From NCBI GenBank assembly GCA_030829545.1, contig JAURAI010000006.1, positions 1-64,000 on the forward strand: a stretch of 64,000 bases of DNA, given 5' to 3'. Origin of the DNA: Candidatus Poseidonia sp. (GTDB lineage: Archaea > Thermoplasmatota > Poseidoniia > Poseidoniales > Poseidoniaceae). Below are positions 23,455 through 32,113 of this stretch, piece after piece. The first letter of the stretch is position 1. Every line of letters begins with the position of its first letter. The translations under genes and the position numbers were made by a program. The notes beneath the pieces are model-generated. The model made no database searches. It was not told where the DNA came from and was given only the letters and a program-made list of their open reading frames with translations.

Positions 23455-24714
23455 ATGACCGATGACTCGGCGGTTCGCTATCGCAACACGGTCCTCTACG
23501 ACCGTGGCGGTCAGAAAACCGTGGGCGATGTCTTGCTTCACGCTGATGGATCGTGGTCTGCATCCAAGGGCGACGAAGACGTCCTTGACGACATCGACGG
23601 GTCAAAGCGCCTCATTACGCGCAGTTTCCAAAACTGGCACACTCACTTGGCCATGCAACTCAATGCAAGGGATTTCAGCGATGGATTTCCGCTGCACCGT
23701 TGGCTCAATGAGGCTGTCTTTCCCACCGAGTCACGAATCACTCCGGACTATGTTCGCATGGGCTCACGCTGTGCTGCTGCCGAGATGATTCGTACGGGTA
23801 GTTCCTTTGCCGCTGACATGTACTTCTATCCTGCAGTCACCGGAGATGTCCTCACAAAAGCGGGCTTACGCGGCCTGATTGGCGGTCCCGTGAGCGACCT
23901 TGCCTTGCCCAGCCATGATGATGCAGCCTCAGCGCTGGAAGAATTGGACGGCCTTCTCGCTTCCAATTCAGACCAGGATTTGGTGCAATACGCCATCGCC
24001 ACTCATTCGGTCTACTTGTGCAGTGAAGAAACGCTCCGACGAGCCTCCGAATTAGCAGAGCGACGAAAGGCTCGTCTGCACATCCACGTCAGTGAGACTC
24101 GCCAAGAAGTTGCGAATTGCCACCGTGACAACGGACTCTATCCGGTCGAATACCTCGACAGCATCGACTTCTTTCAGCCGGGTACCATCTGTGCTCACGC
24201 TTCTTGGGTCAAGAAGAATGAGATTCGGATGCTCAAAAAGCATGAGGCTACAGCCGTCCATTGCCCGTCCTCCAACATGAAATTAGCATGTGGAGGGACG
24301 CTCTCGCTGCCTGCCTACCTCGAGGCGGGTGTTGATGTCCGTTTGGGAACCGACGGTGCTGCTTCTTCAGGAAATGGATTGAATATGCAGGGTGAGGCTC
24401 GTCTTGCCTCGTTGGTTCAGCGCCATGACCATTGGGATGCAACGCTCCTTCCTGCCGTTGACGCCATGGATTTGGCGACAAAAGGAAGCAGGGACTGGGC
24501 CGTTTGGAATCTTGATGATGTCCGCATGCGCCCGAGAGGCCGCAGCGATAACCGCCATCTAGCCAACTTGATTTTCAATGGAGCAGAATGCCTTGACCTG
24601 TGGGTTAACGGCCAGGCACTCCGCCGAGACGGTGTGACCCTCACGCTGGACGAACATGCCATCCTCGACGAAATTGACGGCGCAGTAGCAACCTATTACG
24701 AAGGCGTTGAATGA
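23455..24714 (+). CDS. mtaD: Amidohydrolase, 5'-methylthioadenosine/S-adenosylhomocysteine deaminase-like
   Basis: A 419-residue metal-dependent hydrolase of the MtaD/TrzA group, which deaminates adenosine derivatives. Metal ligands are seen in NWHTHLAM (HxH), HIHVSETRQE (His), ICAHASWV (His) and GTDGAASSGNGLN (Asp), in the family order. The first ~55 and last ~50 residues form the composite beta-sandwich. The start at 23455 follows the tRNA gene by 84 bases; longer frames run through the tRNA and are rejected. MTA/SAH salvage fits the purine salvage genes apt and azgA elsewhere in the window. Substrate is inferred from family, and related deaminases cannot be excluded. Confidence 0.85.
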   Translation: MTDDSAVRYRNTVLYDRGGQKTVGDVLLHADGSWSASKGDEDVLDDIDGSKRLITRSFQNWHTHLAMQLNARDFSDGFPLHRWLNEAVFPTESRITPDYVRMGSRCAAAEMIRTGSSFAADMYFYPAVTGDVLTKAGLRGLIGGPVSDLALPSHDDAASALEELDGLLASNSDQDLVQYAIATHSVYLCSEETLRRASELAERRKARLHIHVSETRQEVANCHRDNGLYPVEYLDSIDFFQPGTICAHASWVKKNEIRMLKKHEATAVHCPSSNMKLACGGTLSLPAYLEAGVDVRLGTDGAASSGNGLNMQGEARLASLVQRHDHWDATLLPAVDAMDLATKGSRDWAVWNLDDVRMRPRGRSDNRHLANLIFNGAECLDLWVNGQALRRDGVTLTLDEHAILDEIDGAVATYYEGVE

Positions 24715-25248
24715 TCACTCAACACGGGTGTAAGCGAGACCAAAGATACCGAGCAGCGTGAACACAAAGTAGAGCGCAAAGCCTGCCTGCAAGTGAACGC
24801 TGTATTCCATGTTCACCTCAAATCCATCGGGAACGGCTTCAAAGGTACCGATACCGACATAGTAAGTCCCTGCTTCAACTTGCCATGTTAAGCCCGTTGA
24901 GCCATCTGTGCTTCCGGTGATGACGTCCGTGTCGTAAGGGCCGCATATCGCAGGGTCACCCAAATTCTGTAAGCCCGGTGGGGTGGACTCACAGGTGTTT
25001 TTCTCATCTTGGTCAACGATGACTGCGTACACATCATCGCGGTCCCATGTGAGGTCAAGCGTAACGGCAAGGAACGGCCCAAAGCCCTTCTCGGGAAGAG
25101 GCTCATCTGCAAAATAGGAACGATTTGGAGTATTGGGAGTCGGTATATCCTCGATTTCACCCTCAAAGGTGATGCCGTTCCATCCGAGAATCACAAGCAG
25201 AATTGAGATGACAATAGCACCGTAACCAATGGTCTCCTGTCGCTTCAT
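24715..25248 (-). CDS. Two-TM protein with extracytoplasmic domain
   Basis: A 177-residue protein with TM1 (about residues 6-24, IGYGAIVISILLVILGW), an acidic outer domain of ~115 residues containing two Cys (KNTCES and AICGPY), and TM2 near the C-terminus (FALYFVFTLLGIFGLAY). The YYVGIGTF strand within the outer domain suggests a beta-sandwich. The start is placed at ATG 25248 because GAGGTGA of the 3' end of the CAX gene lies just before it; a GTG at 25257 would fall inside that site. It is probably co-transcribed with the CAX exchanger. Its stop abuts the convergent amidohydrolase stop. Confidence 0.65.
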   Translation of the reverse strand: MKRQETIGYGAIVISILLVILGWNGITFEGEIEDIPTPNTPNRSYFADEPLPEKGFGPFLAVTLDLTWDRDDVYAVIVDQDEKNTCESTPPGLQNLGDPAICGPYDTDVITGSTDGSTGLTWQVEAGTYYVGIGTFEAVPDGFEVNMEYSVHLQAGFALYFVFTLLGIFGLAYTRVE

Positions 25249-25258
25249 GAAGTTCACC

Positions 25259-26410
25259 TCAAAGGAAGAAGAAAGCCAGGGCTAAGATGGCATAGCAAGC
25301 CAATAGCATCACGCCCTCCAACCAATTGGTTTTGCCGTCGGCGAGGATAGCGATGGCGATAAAGACCGATACGAAGGTCGCAGCAGTTTCGAGCATGCCG
25401 AACTGGAGAGGGAGCCCTACGCCCAAAACCCAACCCAAGAGAACCATTACCGGAGCCACGAAGAGAGCGATTTGAACGCTGCTTCCAATGGCGATGGCTA
25501 TCGAGAGGTCCATCTTGTCTTTCCCAGCGACGATAACTGCAGTAAAGTGTTCAGCTGCATTTCCGAAAAAGGGAACGAGGATGACGCCGATGAAAAGTTC
25601 GGGCATGTGCCACTTTTCGACGGTTACTTCAACGCTGTGAACGAGTACGTGCGCCATCCACCCAACAAATAAGGTGGCCAAGAGAAGCAGGGTCCATGCG
25701 TCCTTGATGCTCAATTGTGGGTCTTCATGACCGCCATGGCCTCCAGATTCAAAATCCTCTGAATGCGTTTTCAATTGGAATAAGAGTGAGGCGGCGTAAA
25801 CGGCAAGCAAGATGATGGCCGTAGCGTAAGAAAGACGCAACACGTCTGCTTCCGAACCACCTGATAGATGGAAGGCGGAAGGGACGATCAAAGCGACGAC
25901 TGCCATGACCAAAAGGGCGCCATTCATTTGCCCGCTTTGTGATGCGAACCGTTGCTCTCGATGCTTCAAACCGCCGTAGAGCATGGCGATACCGAGTACG
26001 AGGAGGAGGTTGCCGAGAATTGACCCGATCAGGGAAGCTTGGGTGACCGTCACCATGGTTTCCAACACGTCTGGATTCTTTGATGCAGCATAGAGGGCCA
26101 TTCCAGCAATGATCATTTCCACTGCGTTTCCAAAGGTTGCATTGAGCAAGCCTCCGACGGCTTCACCGGTTCGAAGAGCAATTTCTTCCGTGGCCTTCCC
26201 CATCAAAAAAGCAAGAGGGGCAATGGCGATCATCGAAAAGAAAAAGGCCATTTCCAACGAATGACTCCATTCGTAATAGAGCGTAATGGGGACTGCCAGA
26301 AGCAACCAATTCAATTGATTCTTCATCGGGTTGAAGACATCAACGAGAGAAAGAAAGTCGCTTTCTGAGTTCTCAGGCTGGTCTTCCGAAGAGTGGCTTT
26401 GTTCGCTCAT
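25259..26410 (-). CDS. Calcium/proton (cation) exchanger, CAX family
   Basis: A 383-residue CaCA-superfamily antiporter with about 11 TMs. Both alpha repeats are visible: GGLLNATFGNAVEMIIAG (about residues 85-102) and LVPFFGNAAEHFTAVIVAG (about 275-293), carrying the Glu residues that bind the cation. An acidic/His-rich loop (FESGGHGGHEDPQLS) separates the halves, as in CAX proteins. It would export Ca2+ (or another divalent) in exchange for H+. GAGGAGG precedes the ATG. It is followed directly by a two-TM protein in the same direction. Confidence 0.92.
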   Translation of the reverse strand: MSEQSHSSEDQPENSESDFLSLVDVFNPMKNQLNWLLLAVPITLYYEWSHSLEMAFFFSMIAIAPLAFLMGKATEEIALRTGEAVGGLLNATFGNAVEMIIAGMALYAASKNPDVLETMVTVTQASLIGSILGNLLLVLGIAMLYGGLKHREQRFASQSGQMNGALLVMAVVALIVPSAFHLSGGSEADVLRLSYATAIILLAVYAASLLFQLKTHSEDFESGGHGGHEDPQLSIKDAWTLLLLATLFVGWMAHVLVHSVEVTVEKWHMPELFIGVILVPFFGNAAEHFTAVIVAGKDKMDLSIAIAIGSSVQIALFVAPVMVLLGWVLGVGLPLQFGMLETAATFVSVFIAIAILADGKTNWLEGVMLLACYAILALAFFFL

Positions 26411-26441
26411 GGGTGGTCCTCCTCAGGCATGGCAACGAAGG

Positions 26442-29400
26442 TCAGTCGTCGTCCGACTGACGCTTTTTCACTGCACGGCGCTTTGGTGGTGCCTTACGTG
26501 GTGCTGCGCGACGGCCAACGGCACGGCGAGTCGCCTTCTTCTTGGGGCGGTCGTCGTCATCGTCGTCGTCATCGTCATCGTCGTCATCATCGTCGTCGTC
26601 ATCGTCGTCATCGTCGTCGTCGTCTTCGGGTTCTGGCTTCTTCTTGCGACGGCGCTCTTTGCGCTGCGTGATGTTGATAGCGAAGGGGTCATCCTCTTCT
26701 ACAACGGGTTCGGTTGATTCACTTTCTGAGGATTCTTCCTTCTTTTCTTCTTCTGGAGCGCCACTGCTCGTTCCCGTCACGGCATCCATGTCAAGGTCTT
26801 GGGAGGTGCCCATGAACTCGGCCATCCAGTCGTCATCGCCCTCATCATCACCGCGCTTCTTCTTCTTTGGTCCGGCCATTCCTGTACGAATCACGAGCAA
26901 GGATATGACAATTGCAAGGAGGTTCACAGCAGCGATAATCCATACCATCACGTAAGGAGGGTCGCTGTATGACGGCGTGATGACCTCTGGCTCAATTGGT
27001 GGTTTCAATTCCTCTTCATAGGTACAGAAGGTCGTTCCATCAAGCCTGTTACGGCAGAAGTCAACGATGAATTCGACGCGCTTTTGGACTTCATTACCTG
27101 CTCCGTCTGTGGCCCGAACGGTCACAGCGTGATAGCCTGCTTCGAAGTTACCCGTGGTGATTTCCATATCTGCTGTGAGCATACGGTTGTTTTCTCCAAG
27201 GTCGGTTACGCCACTAAGGTCGGCCCAAGGGGTCGAGAGTGAACTTCCAGTTGTTCCACCGAAATGGTAGGTGAAACGGTATTGGAATGAGGTGATGACA
27301 ACGTCGTCTTCTGCTCCTGCAAGAAGGTTGATTCGGTTGCCGTAGAGGTACTTTGAGCCATCACCGGCAGGTGTCGGTGAGAAGATGGTCACCTGGGGGA
27401 GTTGAGCGTCAATAGAGAGCATGGTCCATGTTTGAATCACTTCGTTTCCAGATTCGTCTTCCATGGTTACGTTGATGTTCATGTCACCCGCTTCCATTTG
27501 AGAGGAGACACTGAAGTCATAGGTGAACAAAGGTCCCAGATCGGGGTTGTTGATGTTGTTGTTCAACATGGCAAGAGGGTCCTCGCCGTTGGTGAGCATG
27601 CCACCATTCGAGGTGGTGATGTTGATGCTGGGGGTGGTGCCCAAATCTTCGTTCACCTGGATGCGTAGGCTGTACTGCCCAGCGACGAGCGTGGTGCTGT
27701 CGTAAGGCGCCCCGTCACTGTCAACGACGGTCAAGACACCTTCTGGCAAGAGCGTGTCTTCTGCGACCTTGAAGGCGTTACCGCCAAAGCCAGCGAAAAT
27801 CTCATCGTTGAAATTTCCGAATTGGTCGGTGATGGTAACGGCGTACCAAACGTTGCGGTCTACCTCGGAGGGGATGTCAAATTCGCGCGTGATGGTGTCG
27901 CCTGTGAACGAAGAGGTCGTAATATCGGGCAAAACCAATTCCCAACCTTCGCTGCCTATTGTCGAAATATCGTTCTCGTCTGCACCGAAGGGTTCACCGT
28001 AGTGGCGCCAAATAGCGTATGATTCGTCCACTTCGTCTTCATTGAACCATTCGAGGCTGACCAATTGCATGGACCCGATAGAAAATGCATTCTTGATACG
28101 GGCTGGGTTTGGAGCCCGTGTGTCCTCAAAGTCAACTTGGGCGTAATTTTGAACCAGTTCGGTGTAGTGGTAGGTGCCGTTCACATTGCCGTACAAGGCC
28201 TCTGAGGTGACGTAATAGAAAGAATTCGTACGGTACTCATCCTCGGGAACGGCGATGTCAAAGTAACCAACGCCATCAGCCACCGTACCGAGATACATCA
28301 GCGTTTGATTCTCCACAAATTGAGCGCCAATCACCCTGTATGTGCTGTACCACAGGTGGTAGATTTCGCCTTCAATGCCCAACTGGTCGACCCAAGTGAT
28401 ACGGGTGGTTTGGTCACCCATGAAGGTCGCTTGGACATTGGTAGGTTCTGCTACCCAACCATAGAAGGCATTCTCTTCAATCGCATTGGTGCATGAGTCG
28501 CCGCCGGTATTGGTATTGATGACGCCCGTGGCATCAACGGTAACTACGCAATAGTAGGAATAGCCCAAGTAGCCTTGAGGAACGGAAATCTGGTAGGAGC
28601 CAATTCCTTCGAGGACGTCTTTGACGATGAGTTCAACGTCGTTACGCAAGATCGTAGTGAAGGGTTGGTCGGACCGGTAGACGCGGTAGGTTTCGCCTTC
28701 TTCGGTCGACACGTCGCCCCAAGAGATGTTGGTGTAACCGCCGCCTGTACTTGGCTCTGCGACGAATTCAGCACCGAGGAGAATCGCCTGAGCGGGCGGT
28801 TGGTTGTCCTCAATAACTGGATTCGTGAGGGTGTTTTGGCCGAGGAATCGAACGTCTTCGTAATCCTCTCCTGCCTCTGTGTAATTTGGCAGAAGATAGG
28901 TGATGGAGTAGTAACTTTCTCGTTGCGTATTCGCTGGAAGTTGCACCACATATTCTGTTTCAGAAGCGTTGAGTTCAGCCAGCGGCGTCTCGGTAGCGAG
29001 AAGTGCTGGACCTAATACTCGGGACATCTGGTAGTCCGTGCGCCAAATGTGAATCTTCAGGGCGTCGGGCCCGTTGTCGGGAAGGACTGGAGAGATGGTG
29101 TTGTAGTTGAGCCAACGAAGCGTGGTCTCACTGGTCCTTGCATCAAAATCCGCTGAGATAATGTAAGGAGTGTAAACCGGTGTGGTCAATTCTTGAACGG
29201 GGTCTTCAATCTGCGAACCGTTGAGGAGAAGTTCAGCCGCTTCCGTTCCGTTGGAAAGGGTGGTTGTGATGGCATAGAAAAACGACCCGTTGGTGCCCGG
29301 CGGCACGAGATACGAGACGGTGTGCCCGGGATGATTGGTCGCTCTGCAATTGAACGGGTTTCCAGCAGCGACGGACGTATCGCAAGCATCGACCATGGCG

Positions 29401-29699
29401 AAAGGAGTCATCGTTGGAAGATTGATTGCGTCAATGGGCATGGTGTGGCGGTAGAGATTGTAGGTGGCGCTGAACAGGCCGTTGAGTTCACCACCTTGAG
29501 AATCAATGTTATCCCAAGAGATGACGGTCGTCTCAGTTTCACTGTCAAAAACAGCCTGAATGTTTTGAGCTTGCAGGTTGTTCGGCTCACCTTGATCTAC
29601 AGCTTGTGCGTGACTCAACGGTACGAGTGCAAAGAGCATGCACATCACCAAGAAAAGTGCGCGAGAACTTCCGTTTCGTTCAGTCGGTAGACTACCCAT
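26442..29699 (-). CDS. Large surface protein with FN3-like repeats, TM anchor and polyaspartate tail
   Basis: A 1,085-residue protein. A signal peptide (residues ~12-32, ALFLVMCMLFALVPLSHAQA) is followed by about six fibronectin-III-like units, recognisable by Trp early and Tyr-Arg in mid-repeat (TVISWDNI ... TYNLYRH; TNISWGDV ... TYRVYRS; VSLEWFNE ... SYAIWRH). A later sandwich resembles bacterial Big-like domains. A TM (about 920-945, MVWIIAAVNLLAIVISLLVI) anchors it. The cytoplasmic tail is acidic, then KERRRKKKPEPE, then 25 consecutive Asp, then a strongly basic end (KKKATRRAVGRR). Surface adhesion or scaffolding is likely from architecture; the tail's role is unknown. Confidence 0.8.
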   Translation of the reverse strand: MGSLPTERNGSSRALFLVMCMLFALVPLSHAQAVDQGEPNNLQAQNIQAVFDSETETTVISWDNIDSQGGELNGLFSATYNLYRHTMPIDAINLPTMTPFAMVDACDTSVAAGNPFNCRATNHPGHTVSYLVPPGTNGSFFYAITTTLSNGTEAAELLLNGSQIEDPVQELTTPVYTPYIISADFDARTSETTLRWLNYNTISPVLPDNGPDALKIHIWRTDYQMSRVLGPALLATETPLAELNASETEYVVQLPANTQRESYYSITYLLPNYTEAGEDYEDVRFLGQNTLTNPVIEDNQPPAQAILLGAEFVAEPSTGGGYTNISWGDVSTEEGETYRVYRSDQPFTTILRNDVELIVKDVLEGIGSYQISVPQGYLGYSYYCVVTVDATGVINTNTGGDSCTNAIEENAFYGWVAEPTNVQATFMGDQTTRITWVDQLGIEGEIYHLWYSTYRVIGAQFVENQTLMYLGTVADGVGYFDIAVPEDEYRTNSFYYVTSEALYGNVNGTYHYTELVQNYAQVDFEDTRAPNPARIKNAFSIGSMQLVSLEWFNEDEVDESYAIWRHYGEPFGADENDISTIGSEGWELVLPDITTSSFTGDTITREFDIPSEVDRNVWYAVTITDQFGNFNDEIFAGFGGNAFKVAEDTLLPEGVLTVVDSDGAPYDSTTLVAGQYSLRIQVNEDLGTTPSINITTSNGGMLTNGEDPLAMLNNNINNPDLGPLFTYDFSVSSQMEAGDMNINVTMEDESGNEVIQTWTMLSIDAQLPQVTIFSPTPAGDGSKYLYGNRINLLAGAEDDVVITSFQYRFTYHFGGTTGSSLSTPWADLSGVTDLGENNRMLTADMEITTGNFEAGYHAVTVRATDGAGNEVQKRVEFIVDFCRNRLDGTTFCTYEEELKPPIEPEVITPSYSDPPYVMVWIIAAVNLLAIVISLLVIRTGMAGPKKKKRGDDEGDDDWMAEFMGTSQDLDMDAVTGTSSGAPEEEKKEESSESESTEPVVEEDDPFAINITQRKERRRKKKPEPEDDDDDDDDDDDDDDDDDDDDDDDDDRPKKKATRRAVGRRAAPRKAPPKRRAVKKRQSDDD
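26550..26624 (-). repeat. GAY trinucleotide tract encoding 25 aspartates
   Basis: Twenty-five consecutive GAC/GAT codons on the minus strand within the surface-protein gene. The two codons are mixed irregularly, so it is not a pure microsatellite; selection for the polyaspartate is likely. The antisense frame reads as polyserine and is spurious. Confidence 0.9.
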
Positions 29700-29786
29700 C
29701 AGTCCTTATGTGCCCTTCGTCCGTTATCACTATGTCGCTTCATAGAGGTCAAAAACGGTCATCAATGAACCGAATGTGGTCATCCG

Positions 29787-30503
29787 TTAGTCCGAAGGTT
29801 CATCCGTACCGACCGCATTTGGCTGAGGCAAAGGGTCAGCGGCATCGATGGCTCTGATTTCACGCTGCGCCTGCAGGAAGCGAACGAAGAAGGTCCACAG
29901 GCCACCAAGGGCTGAAATGAAGACGATCAAACTCAACGGATTGACGTTGATATGGTCGTACCATCCGCCGTAGGAGGCGTCAATGGACCAGCCAGCGAGG
30001 AGCATTACGCCCATGGAGACCAGAGCGAGCAAGGTCAAGACGGTGCGGTCGGCTCGCGAGAAGCCTCGGTAATTTCGAGACCCTGCGACGGCTTGGGCCT
30101 GGGTGCCCATGTAGGACCCGAGGAGCGTCAAAAAGGCTGCAGCAAAACCCAGTACCAAATCGCTGACAAAAACAGAAGCGCTGATGCAAACCACCCATAC
30201 TGCATCGAGAATGCGATCGATGGTGTGGTCGAGATAATCGCCCCAGCGAGTCACTTCTCCCTTGGCCCTTGCAAGAGAACCATCGAGGCCGTCAAAGAGC
30301 ATGGCCAAGCCGATCATGGCCGCACCGCCAAGCATCCACCAACCACCTGCGGCTTCTTCTGGAGCATACATGGCCAACAGGCCACCTGCAATTCCGAAGG
30401 GGAGGGCGAGCCACGTGATTGTAATGGGTGAAAACGATGAGAAGGTACGCAAAACGGGTTGAAGAATTGCTTCCCAACGTCGACGCATTTTTTCAAGGGC
30501 CAT
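29787..30503 (-). CDS. CDP-alcohol phosphatidyltransferase
   Basis: A 238-residue integral membrane enzyme with about six TMs. The family signature is complete: DGLDGSLARAKGEVTRWG followed by DYLDHTID, supplying the metal-binding Asp residues. It joins an alcohol head group (inositol-phosphate, serine or glycerol-phosphate) to a CDP-activated archaeol; which one cannot be told. The N-terminal part is amphipathic and basic. It is downstream of the AK6 gene in the same direction with a 49-base gap. Confidence 0.9.
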   Translation of the reverse strand: MALEKMRRRWEAILQPVLRTFSSFSPITITWLALPFGIAGGLLAMYAPEEAAGGWWMLGGAAMIGLAMLFDGLDGSLARAKGEVTRWGDYLDHTIDRILDAVWVVCISASVFVSDLVLGFAAAFLTLLGSYMGTQAQAVAGSRNYRGFSRADRTVLTLLALVSMGVMLLAGWSIDASYGGWYDHINVNPLSLIVFISALGGLWTFFVRFLQAQREIRAIDAADPLPQPNAVGTDEPSD

Positions 30504-30552
30504 GAACGAACCACTTCCAATTCGCTGTTATGGTTTGTGGAGACTTTCAGGC

Positions 30553-31104
30553 TCAATCGTCTGATTCTGCAAGCCAGTCAAGCGCACCACGGGCTGCTGC
30601 TTCCATACCCTCAAAGGGACAATTCTTGTTCAACCACGCTTCCAAATCGTCGGCCAATTGGTCCACATCGGTTTCGCTGCTGTCCATCTCAAGGACGGGC
30701 AGTTCAATCTCAAATTCCATCAGTTCGGACCAGTGTCCGGCGGTCATCTCCCATTCGGCATTGGCTCGGACCTTCTGGGATGAATACCCTCTCGCCTCCA
30801 ATCGCTGACGAAGAATTGACGGGCGGCAACGGAGCAATACGATGGCATCGACCTGCAGCAAATGAGCGAGGTGCCCTTCAACCAGATGCTTTCCTTCGGA
30901 TGGTTGCTCCCATGCTTCGTCCAGTGCATGGATGTCAACGGGGGCAGCTCCGTCATGGGTGTCTTCTTCGCCCAAGCAGCCGTGTTCATCGGCGAGGTCG
31001 CGAAGTGAAAGCAGATTCCACCCCCGCTGCGCCATGACCTCAGCAAGACTTGACTTGCCAACGCCAGGTGTCCCGGACAAAGCGATGATACGGCTCTCGG
31101 TCAT
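30553..31104 (-). CDS. AK6-type adenylate kinase (Fap7 homologue)
   Basis: A 183-residue P-loop kinase. The Walker A is GTPGVGKSS (about residues 11-19), with HLVEGHLAHLLQVD and the LRCRPSILRQRLEARGYS segment resembling AK6/Fap7, which phosphorylates AMP and in eukaryotes acts in 18S rRNA processing. EAWLNKN near the end is also typical. No zinc-binding lid is present, as expected of this class. It is transcribed divergently from the TPR-like gene at 31207. Confidence 0.88.
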   Translation of the reverse strand: MTESRIIALSGTPGVGKSSLAEVMAQRGWNLLSLRDLADEHGCLGEEDTHDGAAPVDIHALDEAWEQPSEGKHLVEGHLAHLLQVDAIVLLRCRPSILRQRLEARGYSSQKVRANAEWEMTAGHWSELMEFEIELPVLEMDSSETDVDQLADDLEAWLNKNCPFEGMEAAARGALDWLAESDD

Positions 31105-31176
31105 GCTGCTTCGCGGTCCCTGCCACTATGTAAATGGGTCAGCGACCGAGTACCGCTGTGCGAGGAAGGCATGATA

Positions 31177-31193
31177 GGCAGGGAGTCCCTGCC
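31177..31193. promoter_or_regulatory. 17-bp perfect inverted repeat
   Basis: GGCAGGGA-G-TCCCTGCC, an 8-bp perfect arm around one base, lies between the divergent AK6 and TPR-like genes, 14 bases before the preferred ATG (31207). A CATGATAGG motif directly precedes it (31168-31176). It could be an operator or a leader hairpin. Confidence 0.4.
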
Positions 31194-31206
31194 TCGGCAT
31201 GGTGCC

Positions 31207-31956
31207 ATGTTCGGTATGCAAGACCCCTCACAAACGCTCGTTCAAATCGAGCGCTACATGGACGGGGGCCGTTTGGAACTCTCCGAGGTCATGGCGACGC
31301 AATTTTGTGACCTCATGCTCTCAAAGAAAAAGCGTGAACCGCAAGACCAGGTATTCTTGCTCAAAGGACTGCGTTTGATGTGTGACATTTACTTGATGCG
31401 CAACAAGGCTGACCAAAGTCTCGTGACCATCAAGCGGATGCACAGGGAACGCAAAGCCTTGGTCAAACTTCTCCAGAAGCATGCCCCCAACATGCTGGCA
31501 TCCATGCAACCCGAGGAAGAGGATCACTTGCGAGCGGGGCGTCTGTACGCAGCCGCTGGAAAGGCGAAGGCGGCCAAAAAATCCTTTGCGATGTGTGAAC
31601 GACTTTCTCCTGGCCACCTTTTGGCCGCACTGCACGGCGCTCGGTCTGCTCCCACAAAGCCCCATATCGAACGCTTCATCAGCGCGATTCAAGCAGCAGG
31701 AGATGTCATTCTTGCGAACGGTCAATTCCAACTTCAACCCGAGGGCTCTCCTGCGGTGATGCTTGATGACGTGCTCACGACGCTCGATGGCTGTGCCGTG
31801 GAAGTAGCAGGGCTTGCGCCGAGATGCCAACACGAGAAAGAAGGGCTTCAGGCGCAACAACAAGCGATTCTTCAGGGCGAACAAGCGGCCAATGCACGCT
31901 TGCAATCAGCCTTGGACAATTTAGAGCCAAAGCATGACTACTACCAGTACGGATAA
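31207..31956 (+). CDS. Helical (TPR-like) protein of unknown function
   Basis: About 249 residues from ATG 31207. The sequence is alpha-helical with TPR-like pairs (KGLRLMCDIYLMRNKADQSL; LRAGRLYAAAGKAKAAKKSF) and a C-terminal Gln-rich helix (GLQAQQQAILQGEQAANARL). No catalytic motif is seen. An in-frame ATG at 31171 would run through the palindrome at 31177-31193 and encode RESLPRHGA, so the shorter start is favoured. It ends 3 bases before the convergent initiator tRNA gene. Protein-protein interaction is the likely activity. Confidence 0.6.
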   Translation: MFGMQDPSQTLVQIERYMDGGRLELSEVMATQFCDLMLSKKKREPQDQVFLLKGLRLMCDIYLMRNKADQSLVTIKRMHRERKALVKLLQKHAPNMLASMQPEEEDHLRAGRLYAAAGKAKAAKKSFAMCERLSPGHLLAALHGARSAPTKPHIERFISAIQAAGDVILANGQFQLQPEGSPAVMLDDVLTTLDGCAVEVAGLAPRCQHEKEGLQAQQQAILQGEQAANARLQSALDNLEPKHDYYQYG

Positions 31957-31959
31957 TGG

Positions 31960-32034
31960 TAGCGAGGGATGGATTTGAACCATCGATCTCCGGGTTATGA
32001 GCCCGACGGGATATCCAGACTACCCCACCTCGCT
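31960..32034 (-). tRNA. Initiator tRNA-Met (anticodon CAT)
   Basis: A 75-base cloverleaf on the minus strand: acceptor AGCGAGG pairing with CCTCGCT (A1-T72, an initiator feature), D arm GGGTAGTCTGGATATCC, anticodon loop CTCATAA on a stem with three consecutive G-C pairs (GGG/CCC, diagnostic of initiators), and T arm GATGG-TTCAAAT-CCATC. Discriminator A; CCA not encoded. Confidence 0.93.
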
Positions 32035-32113
32035 ACTCCAAGCGCCACGGTTCACCGTTTTGAATCCACCGCCATGCGCCACAGGAAGAAACAGGAGGGT
32101 CGGCAGTTAATTC

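Noticed and set aside
26393-26955. Plus-strand frames with polyserine or Arg/His runs.
   Set aside because: They are the antisense of the GAY aspartate tract; the minus-strand gene has a signal peptide, FN3 units and a TM.
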